In this document: positions 54,001-62,878 of the stretch, piece after piece
How the letters are laid out: each line of letters starts with the position of its first letter
Position numbering within the stretch: the first letter of the stretch is position 1
Source of the DNA: Nematopogon swammerdamellus
Taxonomy: Eukaryota > Arthropoda > Insecta > Lepidoptera > Adelidae
Reading direction: 5' to 3'
NCBI GenBank assembly: GCA_946902875.1
Contig: OX336348.1
Coordinates: forward strand, 10,441,741-10,505,740
Length of the DNA stretch: 64,000 bases
Position numbers and translations under genes: made by a program
Notes under the pieces: model-generated
Told to the model about the DNA's origin: nothing
Seen by the model: the letters and a program-made list of their open reading frames with translations, nothing else
The model's database searches: none

Positions 54001-54841
54001 ATCCTCTTGGGGGAAGAAGAACTTGGTCAACTTCAACGTAGCCAAGACGCAAGCTTGTGCTTTCTCTACTAAGGCTGATCCGTTTCCTCTCCAAGCCACT
54101 TTTCAGGGCAGCCAAGTCCCCAACGATGGTAGTCTGGGCGTCCTGGGTATGGAGGTGTCCAGGGACGTTGGGTTTCGATCGTTCATAGAGTCCAAGGCGA
54201 AACTAGCGTCTCGAAAATTAGGAGTCCTTTACCGCTGTCGGCGATTTTTCACGCCGGTCCAACTGCTTACACTCTACAAAGCACAAGTAAGACCGGTGAT
54301 GGAATATTGCAGTCATCTTTGGGAGGGTTCCCCTGAGTACCTTCTTTCAGCCTTGGATTCTATTCAGCGACGAGCCATTCGCCTCATTGGTGACTCCGTA
54401 CTCACAAAGGACCTTCAACCTCTAAAGCACAGACGTATCGTTGGGTCATTGAGCCTGTTTTATCGGTACTACTATGGCCGCTGCTCTGACGAACTTGCTT
54501 CCCTTATCCCTCCTCCTCCTGTTCGCCTTCGCCAAACCCGCCATACTCTCGCGGAACACCCGTTTGTAGTCGACAGAAGAGTTCTTCGAACTGCACGATT
54601 CTCTAAATCGTTCTTGTGCCGCACTGCAAAGGTGTGGAACGGGCTCCCAGGAAATATCTTCCCCCACTCCTACAATCCACAGATCTTCAAATCGCGGGTT
54701 AATAGCCTTTCCCCAGCAACATTAGTCCACCTCCAAGCCGGACTGGCACCTCCTCGGGGGTGAAATTGGCTGCGCCTGAGGTTGCGACCTCGGACAGACC
54801 CACCCAGTTCGGTAGCAATAAAAAAAAAAAAAAAAACAAAA
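51039..54841 (+). mobile_element. Jockey-superfamily LINE, 3.8 kb, inserted in pol
   Basis: The left junction follows CGACCAAGT; the right end is an A-rich tail (54820-54841) followed by GTGACTCGCC, which continues the RT frame. The TSD AAGT is possible but overlaps the A tail. 774 bp of G-rich leader precede a single large ORF; no gag-like ORF1 with knuckles is present. Confidence 0.85.
51815..54763 (+). CDS. LINE ORF2: AP-type endonuclease and reverse transcriptase, intact
   Basis: 982 codons without a stop, the only complete TE enzyme in the window. Endonuclease (residues about 20-240): NIRGLH (Asn27), LTETQ (Glu54), LGDFNAKHQDW (Asp162, Asn164), LLDLVLT (Asp214), NSDHCLV (Asp236, His237). 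RT (about 455-760): SSGPDGVPAIVLK, PVPKKGDPANPSNYRPIAIT, QYGFRKQRSTGDLL, ALDISKAFDRVWH, NAGVPQGSVLSPTLF, catalytic YADD at 690-693. The C-terminal region has FTPVQLLTLYKAQVRPVMEY and ends RQTRHTLAEHPFVVDRR and beyond. The protein nicks target DNA and reverse-transcribes LINE RNA at the nick. ATG at 51815 follows a TAA at 51809. All key residues I can identify are present. Confidence 0.92.
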   Translation: MSRTKNRKLYKPSAARSPSKFKVDLANIRGLHTNFSSVACHLQTARPHLLFLTETQIGRPADASYLDVPGYNLQERFMAKGGVCLYVGSGVSYTRLTRFEDPVFPVLWIRVNLPHVVRIYAGAYRSPNLSASRTETFYEHLSSTADKLLCEFPTAELVMLGDFNAKHQDWLGSPITDHAGREAYNLAIAHGLTQLVSGTTRIPDNPAHRPSLLDLVLTTEPNGYKVRVEAPLGNSDHCLVRSTVPTVHFAEARECSTRTVWHYRSAQWDDFRSFLGAYPWHDVCFSSPDPSLCAQSVVDVIAQGMNFFIPTSTVPIGGRHKPWFDCQCRLAIDTKNKAYRKWLQNRSVENRRELNVVARSCKRTQNLAKFRHDRGIGAKLARSPSGSRAFWSLAKSIGRNFCRPATPPLERPDGSLAILAKEKANIFARLFASNSNMDDLGANPPSLPHCGRMMANIRFHPRVVHKTLRELDISKSSGPDGVPAIVLKNCALELAPVLTRLFKRSYSSGSMPSCWKRASVQPVPKKGDPANPSNYRPIAITSLLSKVMERIVNSALLTYLEDSKLLDDKQYGFRKQRSTGDLLAYVTHLWAERLDGFGESLAVALDISKAFDRVWHRGLLSKLPAYGVPTKLCTWISSFLSGRSIFVTLDGACSADYSINAGVPQGSVLSPTLFLLFINDMLSLGEIHCYADDSTVHEGFIKDWKGREASAANARRETVARVDQVLEKVSSWGKKNLVNFNVAKTQACAFSTKADPFPLQATFQGSQVPNDGSLGVLGMEVSRDVGFRSFIESKAKLASRKLGVLYRCRRFFTPVQLLTLYKAQVRPVMEYCSHLWEGSPEYLLSALDSIQRRAIRLIGDSVLTKDLQPLKHRRIVGSLSLFYRYYYGRCSDELASLIPPPPVRLRQTRHTLAEHPFVVDRRVLRTARFSKSFLCRTAKVWNGLPGNIFPHSYNPQIFKSRVNSLSPATLVHLQAGLAPPRG

Positions 54842-54845
54842 AAGT

Positions 54846-55990
54846 GACTCGCCTTGGTCCAGTCAAGTTCATTTAGTCAAGAAAATAGGTAAAAATGGCG
54901 AGACTAAGTACCGCCTGGTCATCGACTACAGGAAGCTGAACGCTAAGTCACGGTCAGACAAATATCCACTGCCTAATATCGAAGATATATTTGCGCAATT
55001 AAACGGTAATAAATACTTCTCCACTTTGGATTTAACCAGTGGCTACCACCAGGTGGCCATGCATCCCGACAGCGTAGAGTGTACCGCCTTCGTGACTCCC
55101 GATGGACATTACGAATTTTTGCGAATGCCCTTTGGACTCAAAAATGCCCCTAGTACCTTCCAAAGAATGATGAATAATGTACTTCGCCCTTACATTGGCA
55201 AGATCTGTTTAATCTACCTGGATGACATCATAATCTTTTCTAAAACTCGATCAGAGCATTTCCAGCGACTACGTACTGTACTGAACGCCCTCTTAAAAGC
55301 AAATCTCTACCTGAAAAGTGCGAATTTCTGAAACAAGAAGTACAGTTCTTAGGACACATACTCACCGAACACGGCCTAAAGCCCGATTCTAAAAAAGTTG
55401 CAGCTATTCAAAAGTACCCAATTCCAAAGAATTTAAAAGAAATTCGTTCGTTTCTCGGTATGGTCAGTTACTACCGAAAATTCATCCCTAACCTAAGTTC
55501 TATAGTTAAACCACTAACGAGCTGCACAAAGAAAGGCGCCGCCATAATCCACACCGAAGAATTTATAGAAGCATTCGAGGAATGCAAGCGGTTACTCAGT
55601 AATCCGCCTCTGCTTAGGTACCCGGACTTCGATCAAACATTTACGGTCACGACCGACGCAAGCGATAAAGCCCTAGGCGCCGTCCTAAGCCAAGAAGGTC
55701 ACCCAGTAGCCTACATCTCACGCACTCTCTCAGAGACAGAATCTAGGTACAACACTACGGAAAAGGAATTGTTGTGTGTGCTATGGGCCTTACAACAATT
55801 TCGCCCGTACATCTACGGCAGGCATTTCAAAATCGAAACAGATCATCAACCATTAGTCTGGCTCTGTCGCCTAAAAGATGCCAACGCAAAATTAACTCGT
55901 TGGAGGTTAAAATTACAGGAATACGACTACGAGATAGTACACAAAAAAGGCGCAGCTAATTACGTAGCTGACGCATTATCTAGAATTTAA
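54846..55990 (+). pseudogene. errantivirus RT and RNase H, rest
   Basis: Resumes with DSPWSSQVHLVKKIG, then YRLVIDYRKLN, STLDLTSGYHQV, PFGLKNAPSTFQRMM, catalytic IYLDDIII (YLDD at 55215-55226). A one-base loss near 55307 shifts frame; then [14 protein letters not shown] and [20 protein letters not shown]. RNase [58 protein letters not shown]. It then stops at TAA 55988-55990, in frame with the integrase that follows, so the stop cuts one polyprotein. Confidence 0.88.
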
Positions 55991-57193
55991 TTAAATATAA
56001 ATGAAGGTCAATCAATGGTAGCGGAAAACGGGTCATCCACGGACTCAACCGAAGATAGTAAAAACCAATCCATGCACTCAAACGTAGAAGGTAGCGACGC
56101 AGGCATCGTGTCAAGGTCAGAGCACCCCAGTCCGCGCATGAATAGATTATTTTTGCATACATCCGACCAAACAGCTCACGAGCGCAAAGGGACTGACCAC
56201 CATTTCTTTTTGACAATCAGTGACATAGAGACACAGTTTCTTGACCTAGTAAAGCGTTATCTAGACAAAAACAAATATGCACTGATATGCAAGGACGAAC
56301 TACTATTTTTAGAAATATCCGAAATATACCGACGAGTCATAGATAAGTCCTCACTAACACTAATTAGATACACAAAAATGCTGGAAGAAATAGATGATAA
56401 GGAAAAACAATTAGAGGTCATTAGGACAACCCACACGGACAATAACAATCATAAAGGTATTGACGCTACTATCTTAGAAATTAAGCGAAAATATTATTGG
56501 TTAAATATGAAAAAAGATGTAAAAACTTATATAGGTCAGTGTACCACTTGTAACAAATCAAAATATGACAGGCACCCTATAAATACCCCTATGGAAATAA
56601 CTGCTACTCCCGTAAAACCGATGGAAATCTGGCATATTGACGTGTTCGAGGTCAAAAGACAAAAATACCTCACGGCAGTCGATAAATTCTCAAAATACGC
56701 TATCTGTAAGCCCCTAGTAAGAGAAAATGCCACAAACATTTGCGAAGCGCTTCTGACTATATTTAGCGAGACCAGCGTACCCAGGATAATAGTTTCAGAC
56801 GGAGATTTTAATATTCACAACGAAACAGTAAAAGACTTGCTCACTATGTATAACGTAGGACTTCATATAACGACTCCTTATCACCATAACTCCAACTCAG
56901 ACATCGAACGGTTTCACTCGACTTTATTAGAAGGGGTACGAGTAAATATATCTAGTTTTGGCGAAACCGAAATAAAAAGCCTCGTAGCGTTAGCCGTACT
57001 TGCCTACAATAACACCATCCACTCGACTACACAATACAAACCCTTTGAAGTTCATTTCGGTAGAAATAGCGATGTTAATATAAATAAGGAGCAAATAATA
57101 ATTTCCGAATTTGTAGCAAGACAGAGGGAGCTCCTTCCCCAGATTCAGCAGAAAATCTTTGAGCATATGGAAAAGCGAAAAAGAGGTTTATGA
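55991..57193 (+). pseudogene. errantivirus integrase
   Basis: Same frame as RNase H. Counting from a Met at 56015: zinc module His140, His146, Cys176, Cys179. Catalytic triad Asp209 (WHIDVFEV), Asp262 (IIVSDGDFN), Glu298 (NSDIERFHST) with 35 residues between the last two. Frame open to TGA 57191-57193 over 392 codons. The domain itself looks undamaged; only the upstream stop separates it from pol. It would insert the DNA copy, giving the short TSD seen. Confidence 0.88.
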
Positions 57194-57942
57194 GTACGTC
57201 TCCATTACACCCGTAATCCTGAAAAATATTACTTCCTGTACCTTTCCCGCATCCCGTCCTAGACGAGTACTGCGACACAAAGAACAGCTTGGCGTGGTTG
57301 ACGTGTGCGACGACTACAGCGACTTCTACGTATGCCGCAAGGGAATCATGGACCTGACCCCCTGTGAGCAGGCAGTCCTCACCATGGAATCTCCAGCAGC
57401 TTGTACCATAGTACCGGTGCAATGCCCCTCTCTGCACATCGACGTCATCTCATCGAGCATCCAGTCGATCTTCAGCCAGGACCCCACTAAGTTAGTGTCG
57501 GACTGTGAAGGCCAGCGTAAGACAGAAATAATACAAAACAGTGTAATAGTGTCAAGTACAAGATGCAAAGTTACTGTCAATAACAATGTGCTAATATCAA
57601 ATGTGTTAAACAAAGAGACGTATCAAAGTCCCCGAATACAGAGACATTGTAGTGAAACAAGTGCCACGACCATTACTGCGCTTCGACAATGCAGACCAAA
57701 TAAGGCTGCAGTTAGATCAAATGGAGCAGCTCACCGCAGAACCTCCATTACGTCACGAACCCTTCTATGTGAACGCCCTCGTCACCCTAGGACTGATCAC
57801 GGTGGCAGCAGCAGCATACTACATCTACAAGATTAGATCAAGAGCGTCTACTACGACAATGACTGAAGGAGAAGATCCGGCTTCCGTTCCTCTTCGAACA
57901 ATCCCCACAGGATTATTCTCAGTTCAAAGGGAGGGGAGTTAA
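57159..57942 (+). pseudogene. errantivirus envelope-like remnant
   Basis: Overlaps the integrase end by 35 bp in another frame. The first part (to about 57630) is Cys-containing ectodomain-like sequence with NITSCTF and CKVTVNNN; a frameshift near 57625 leads to a second frame (57652-57942) with LRFDNADQIRLQL, a membrane segment ALVTLGLITVAAAAYYIY near residues 45-62, and a short polar tail. Only about 260 codons remain: signal peptide, cleavage site and fusion region are absent. Ends at the polypurine tract. Confidence 0.7.
57926..57936 (+). other. errantivirus polypurine tract
   Basis: AAAGGGAGGGG directly before the 3' LTR. Confidence 0.8.
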
Positions 57943-58222
57943 GGTCCCCAAATACCTAGTTATTAAGCAACCTTTTGTACTATTAGTACGTGTATAAGTA
58001 ATATCTAATTGTTATCTAATTGTTTATTAACAAACAATGTCATTAGATTATGATATATAAAGGCCGCACCACTAAGGGCGAGCACTCTGATACTGCTATT
58101 GTACCGCGTAAGTGCACATCGTGCCTGCGTGTTTACCTCTTATATTGTACCAATTAATAATTTGTAAAAGTTAAATAAAAATATATTTTTTTATAAATAA
58201 TCGAATCTTCAAAATTGTAACT
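57937..58222 (+). repeat. errantivirus 3' LTR
   Basis: 286 bp, identical to the 5' LTR except for six extra bases (ACGTGT) after TACTATTAGT. Confidence 0.92.
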
Positions 58223-58275
58223 TGCTCGCGGCTCGCTATTCCGCCCGCCACCTCTGTCGTCCCACTACAACGCCG

Positions 58276-58453
58276 CTCCGCCGCGCCGTCCTGCCGCCTA
58301 TGGAACGAAAATGTAGGGCCTATAGTATTAGGAACTTTTAAAATTTAACTTTCGTTCTGTAATTTAATTTGTATGACAGTATGTCGAAACAACTTATTAA
58401 ACATATTTCATGCACGTACAGTCTGTATGTAAATAAAGTGTATACATTTTTGT
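58276..58453. other. Spacer
   Basis: Nothing recognised. Confidence 0.4.
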
Positions 58454-58627
58454 AAAAAAACTATTTAAAAAATTTAAAACCGCCTTCAAAAATTTATGAA
58501 ATAAAAAAAATCGAACCCTAGAGTTGAAGGCGGTCGGTTATTTTTGCTTGCTTTACTCTAGTTCGATTTTTTTTATTTCATACATTTTTGAAGGCGGTTT
58601 TTATATTTTTTTTTAATAGTTTTTTAT
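58454..58627. mobile_element. Small foldback (MITE-like) element
   Basis: Arms AACCGCCTTCAAAAATTTAT and its complement near 58597, with GAAATAAAAAAAATCGAA inside; about 174 bp. Outer parts are A/T runs. No coding capacity. Confidence 0.75.
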
Positions 58628-58829
58628 TTCAGTTTTTTTAGTAATTTTTTGCTATTAACATACTCGGCGGAATCGCTCGGCCTTTGGCCTCGCGATTCCG
58701 CCTCGCTTTCCAATCCGACCTTGACGAAATTGAAATGGGACCACACGGGAAGCACCAGCTTTCAAATAAAAAAAGAATCATCAAAATCGGTTCACTTGGG
58801 GACGGAGTCGCGTGTGTCCGCCTGTAAGA
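58628..58829. other. Repeat-derived spacer
   Basis: Contains CGGCCTTTGGCCTCGCGATT and CATCAAAATCGGTTCAC, Helitron-like text, then joins the LINE. Confidence 0.45.
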
Positions 58830-60503
58830 ATCTACAGGTCGCACTCAGGCGACGCGGGGACAGCTCGATTATTCGAGCACTTGAGTAGAGCGGCAGATGA
58901 AGTGCATGTAGTTTCCATATATATATATATATCCGCGGATATGGTTCTGCTTGGGGATTTTAATGCCCATCACGAGGAGTGGCTGGGCTCCGGGAGAACT
59001 GACTTCGAGGGGAGAGCCGCCTACGACTTCGCCCTGACGCATGACCTGCCTCAACTGGTAGACCAACCTACCAAAGTGCCAGACATGGACGGTCATGCAC
59101 CCTCTCTGCTGGATCTTCTGCTGACGACGAACCCTGCTGGATACAAAGTCACAGTGAGCACTCCTCTTGGTTTCTCTGACCACTGTTTAGTGGGGTCCAC
59201 GGTGCCATTTTTGCCTCCTCAGTCTCGTACTGGAGGAATGCGTCCAATTTGGCACTACGTGTCAGCGGATTGGGACGCGATGCGAGAATACATCACATCC
59301 TACCCATGGGGAGAGCTATGCTTCAGTTTGGATGATCTGCCGGAATGCGCCAATGCCGTAGCCGAGGTGGTTCTGGGGGGAATGGAGATGTTCATTCCCA
59401 GCGCCCTCGTGCGCCTCGGTGGTAAAAGGCAGGCCTGGTACAGCCGCGACTGTGGTGAAGCTGTCGCAGCTAATGGCGCAGCTTATCGTGCATGGTCGTG
59501 CGCTCGTGCCAGACGCGATCCTAATGTATCCGAACTGAAGAAAGAATACAACCGCCTCTCCAGATCCTGCAAGAGGGCTATCGCCAGGGCCAAATTCGAG
59601 CATATCGGCAGAGTTGGTGATAGGCTGAACCAGCACCCAACTGGGAGCCGTGAGTTTTGGTCTCTCGCCAAATCTGTCGTATCGAATTTCTACCGCTCCT
59701 CCCTTCCACCTCTACAGTGTCCTGGGGGCTCACTTGCCCACTCCGCAAAGGAGAAATCCGACTTATTGGTGTCTCTCTTTGCGGAGAACTCCACCCTGGA
59801 CGATGGGGTGCCATCCCCCCATCCATAACTAGGTGTGAGAACTCCATGCCGGAAGTTCCGACAACGAACTGTGCGGGCGGAGCTTATCTCCCTAGACACC
59901 AGGAAGACGAGTGGGCCGGATAGGATTCCTGCATTGGTGCTGAAACGGTGTGCTTCCGAGCTAGCTCCAGTGCTAACGCGCTATTTCCGCCTCTCTTATT
60001 TCACTTTCCGTCTGCCGGCTGCCTTGAAATCTGCATTTGTCCAAGCGGTCCCCAAAAAGGTTGACCGCTCAAACCCTTCGAACTACAGACCTATAGCGAT
60101 TACCGCCGTACTCTGCAAGGTGATGCAGCGCATTATCAATGCCCAGCTCATGGCGTACCCTAAAGACAAATAACATCAGCGATCGGCAATATGGCTTTCG
60201 GCCAAACCGATCCGCAGGTGATCTCCTAGCGTATGTCACTCACCTTTGGGGGGAATCGCTTGAAGGACATGGTGAATTCTTGGTAATTGGTCTCGATATT
60301 GCCAAGGCATTCGAATGGGTTTGGCACAAATCGCTGCTGGGCTAGCTTCCGTCGTACGGACTTCCTTCTGGCCTCTGCGACTGGGTCGCCGACTTCCTAC
60401 ATGGGCGTAGCATTCAGGTCCTAGTGGACGGTTGCTCGTCGGACGCCCTGTCAGTGAATGCCGGCGTACCGCAGGGATCTGTCTTGTCTTGTCACCAACA
60501 CTG
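58830..60503 (+). pseudogene. LINE endonuclease and RT, broken
   Basis: The endonuclease starts late: YRSHSGDAGTARLFEHLSRA, then a (TA)n patch, VLLGDFNAHHEEWLGS, SLLDLLLTTNPAGY, LGFSDHCLV. RT: TRKTSGPDRIPALVLKRC, VPKKVDRSNPSNYRPIAIT, then a shift near 60165, QYGFRPNRSAGDLLAYVTHL, GLDIAKAFEWVWHKSLLG then stop (TAG near 60343), VNAGVPQGSVLS, where it is interrupted. Frameshifts also near 59825. Continues at 61603 with the YADDST box. Same family as the intact ORF2 at 51.8 kb but clearly diverged. Confidence 0.82.
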
Positions 60504-61598
60504 TGACGACACGAACTTTTCTCTCACTGGTGCAGAAAATGCTGAGCTGTCGAACAAAGCTTTGTTGGTTATTTCAAAAGTAGAGAAGTGGTTCTCCTGT
60601 AATGGTATTGCATTAAATAAAAACAAAACTGTTAAAATGAAATTTTATACACGCAAAGAAAAATGTTTAGAAACATCAAACATTTTCGATAAAAGTAGTG
60701 CTAAATTTCTAGGGATAATCATAGATTCTAACCTAAGATGGGGGGATCATATAGAGCTAGTGTGCAAGAAATTATCTTCGGCGAATTATGCACTAAAGCA
60801 AATTAAACCACTCGTTGACAGTAAAATTTTACGTATGATCTATCATGCCTACTTTCATGCAAGAATGACTTATGGGTTGTTAGTGTGGGGAAATTCGGTG
60901 GAAATAAACAAAGTTTTGATAAAACAAAGAAGAGCTCTCCGGATAATGCACGGAGTGACTAGAAGAGTATCGTGTCGTCCTCTGTTTGTTGCATCAGAAA
61001 TTTTAACAGTAGTGGGGCAATATGTATTTCATTGTGTAACATAAATATACACAAATATTGCAAACTATGCCAAAAACTCCGAACGACATAGTTATAATAC
61101 GAGGACGGCAGGTTTACTTCAGCTCCCCCGATGTAGACTCACATCTGCAATGCGTCATGGAGATTTCATGAAAATTAAATTATACAATCATATTCCCGCA
61201 GAAATTAAATCAATGCCCATAAAATTGTTTAAATCTACAATTAAAATGTTCTTAACGAAACATCCCATTTACAAAATAAATGAATTCTTTAATTTATCGT
61301 TTTTACTGCCAGACTGACTAGTTTTATTTTTATTTCTTTATTGTTAATTTTTTAAACCTTTGACTTTAGGAACTTGTGTATGTGAGTATTGTAACCTATT
61401 TTGTTTTTCAATTCTATTGGGAAACTCTGTTATAATTAATTTTTCAACAGTATTGTAATGGAATATGTGTTTAATCGGATCTGTAAAAAAAAAAAAAAAA
61501 AATAATAATAATAATTGTAATGACGATTTCTATAGCATATAGATACATTGTATCCAAATTGATGCTCGTTGAAATAAATATATTTGACTTTGACTTTG
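60504..61598 (+). mobile_element. Nested 5'-truncated LINE with (TTTGAC)n tail
   Basis: Starts inside its own RT catalytic box (DDTNFSLTGAENAEL) and runs through NGIALNKNKTVKMKF, KFLGIIIDSNLRWGDHIEL, ARMTYGLLVWGNS and RRALRIMHGV to a stop at 61042-61044. Then comes 3'UTR with an A17 run near 61485, ending TTTGACTTTGACTTTGAC. TSD ACTG. The apparent 206-codon frame at 60424-61044 is a fusion of two LINEs. Confidence 0.85.
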
Positions 61599-61795
61599 AC
61601 TGTTTCTTCTGCATATCAATGACATGCTGCCACTCGGCAACATAAATTGTTATGCGGATGACAGTACAGCACATGGATCCTATACCAGTGACCCTTCAGT
61701 CAGACGGGATGTTGTGGATGAAGAGGCGAAGACTTGTGTCTGATCTCAAACAAACGCTTCGGTCTATTTCCGAATGGGGCCGCTGTACGCGACAG

Positions 61796-62098
61796 TCGTT
61801 CTCACCCCGTGGTGTTAGTGGGTGGACTGTAGTTGGGTGGGGGTGCGACTGTGCACGTGCAATATCACGCCGTCACCGCAGCGGTACTCATATTCTGGGT
61901 TTGATAGTTTCATAAGGGGTGAAATAGGGTAAATAAGAGACGATTGGGACTTTTACAAGTTTCCCCGAGGCTGGTTTACGCGGAGGCGACGGGTGTTGTC
62001 TACTGTTATCTATCAGTCAGTTCAGATCTAATTTTGCGCTTCGTGATAGGATTAGTTTGCCGTAGCGCCTGGATCCGTCTGGCTGACTTCGGAAATTC
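61796..62098. other. Spacer, GC-rich
   Basis: No recognised gene; the LINE frame ends in unrelated sequence near 61795. Confidence 0.4.
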
Positions 62099-62440
62099 GC
62101 TTAGGTGTCGGGCTCCGTCTGGATGGCGTCGGGGAACGCAGGGCAGTATCGGGCTCCGTCTGGATGGCGTCGGGGGAACGCAGGGGCAGTGTCGGACTCC
62201 TTCTGAGCCGCGTCGGGATTCGTCGGGCTGGTTTCGGAGCTCGCTTAGATGTCGGACTGCGTCTGGATGGCGTCGGGGGAACGCAGGGCATTGTCGGACT
62301 CCTTCTGAGCAGCGTCGGGATTCGTTGGACTGGTTTCAGAGCTCGCTTAGATGTCGGACTGCGTCTGGGTGGCGTCGGGGGAACGCAGGGCAGTGTCGGA
62401 CTCCTTCTGAGCAGCGTCGGGATTCGTCGGACTAGCTTCG
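62099..62440. repeat. 102-bp minisatellite
   Basis: GCTTAGATGTCGGACTGCG recurs at 62243 and 62345, with a diverged unit from 62099. Each unit has CTGGATGGCGTCGGGGGAAC and CTTCTGAGCAGCGTCGGGAT. Open frames on both strands across it are repeat artefacts. Confidence 0.9.
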
Positions 62441-62878
62441 AGGTGTAGCGCAAAGTGTGCGGTGGTGTGGTGCCTCCTACCTGGATGTTGATGTCTCCGC
62501 CCGCAGCCGCACCTTCGATAGCTCGGTCCTTCAGGTGGTGGTCGTCGATCGGCACGGAAACGTCCCGGTGTCCGAGGATCTGCTGGGCCCAGCTACGCAC
62601 ACACTTCGGGAACTACACTCACTATACTTATACCGTATTAGGTCGCAACAAGCCCTGAGAGCCCATGCCGCGCTCGATCAGGGTGGATTTTATCTTTTCC
62701 AGAGCAAAATGTTTGAACAAAACCGCCCGCTCCCGCTTGTATTTTCGGACGTGTCAGATCATAACAGTCCGTCGCCTAGGCAACCGGACTCTTCTCCTTT
62801 CCGCCAGGAGGCGCTGTGTGCTTCTTGCGTGAAGACCGCTGCAGGTAGAGTCTTGAGGCGAAGAGAATGGAGGCACGT
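62441..62878 (+). other. GC-rich segment with an open frame of unknown nature
   Basis: 62457-62880 is open for over 130 codons (for example VLQVVVVDRHGNVPVSEDLL and LHSLYLYRIRSQQAL) until the T run of the next LINE. I do not recognise it; it could be a TE scrap, possibly continuing the minisatellite-bearing repeat. Confidence 0.3.

Larger units (their letters stand above)
48761..58222 (+). mobile_element. Errantivirus-like LTR retrotransposon, 9.5 kb
   Basis: LTRs 48761-49040 and 57937-58222 (AGTTAAGG...TTGTAACT), TSD TGCTC at 48756-48760 and 58223-58227, a tRNA-Lys type primer site, and a polypurine tract. Genes in order: gag, protease/RT/RNase H, integrase and an envelope-like remnant. A LINE (51039-54841) splits RT. 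Stops and frameshifts in gag, pol and env disable it. An old insect retroelement copy, described only. Confidence 0.9.
47809..58275. repeat. Repeat X, copy B, split by an errantivirus-like element
   Basis: 47809-48760 and 58223-58275 match copy A. Three sub-repeats of AAAAATTGCTCCGTCCGAAA type are present. The single insertion lies between GATGCTC and TGCTCGCGG. Confidence 0.85.
58830..61795 (+). mobile_element. Jockey-type LINE, both ends truncated, split by another LINE
   Basis: Segments 58830-60503 and 61603-61795. The interrupting LINE is flanked by TSD ACTG (60500-60503 and 61599-61602). Closest relative in the window is the LINE at 62880-64000. Confidence 0.8.

Noticed and set aside
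62052..62600. Arg/Pro/Ser-rich 182-codon protein (minus)
   Set aside because: Runs through the 102-bp minisatellite, whose length is a multiple of 3, so the frame stays open by repetition.
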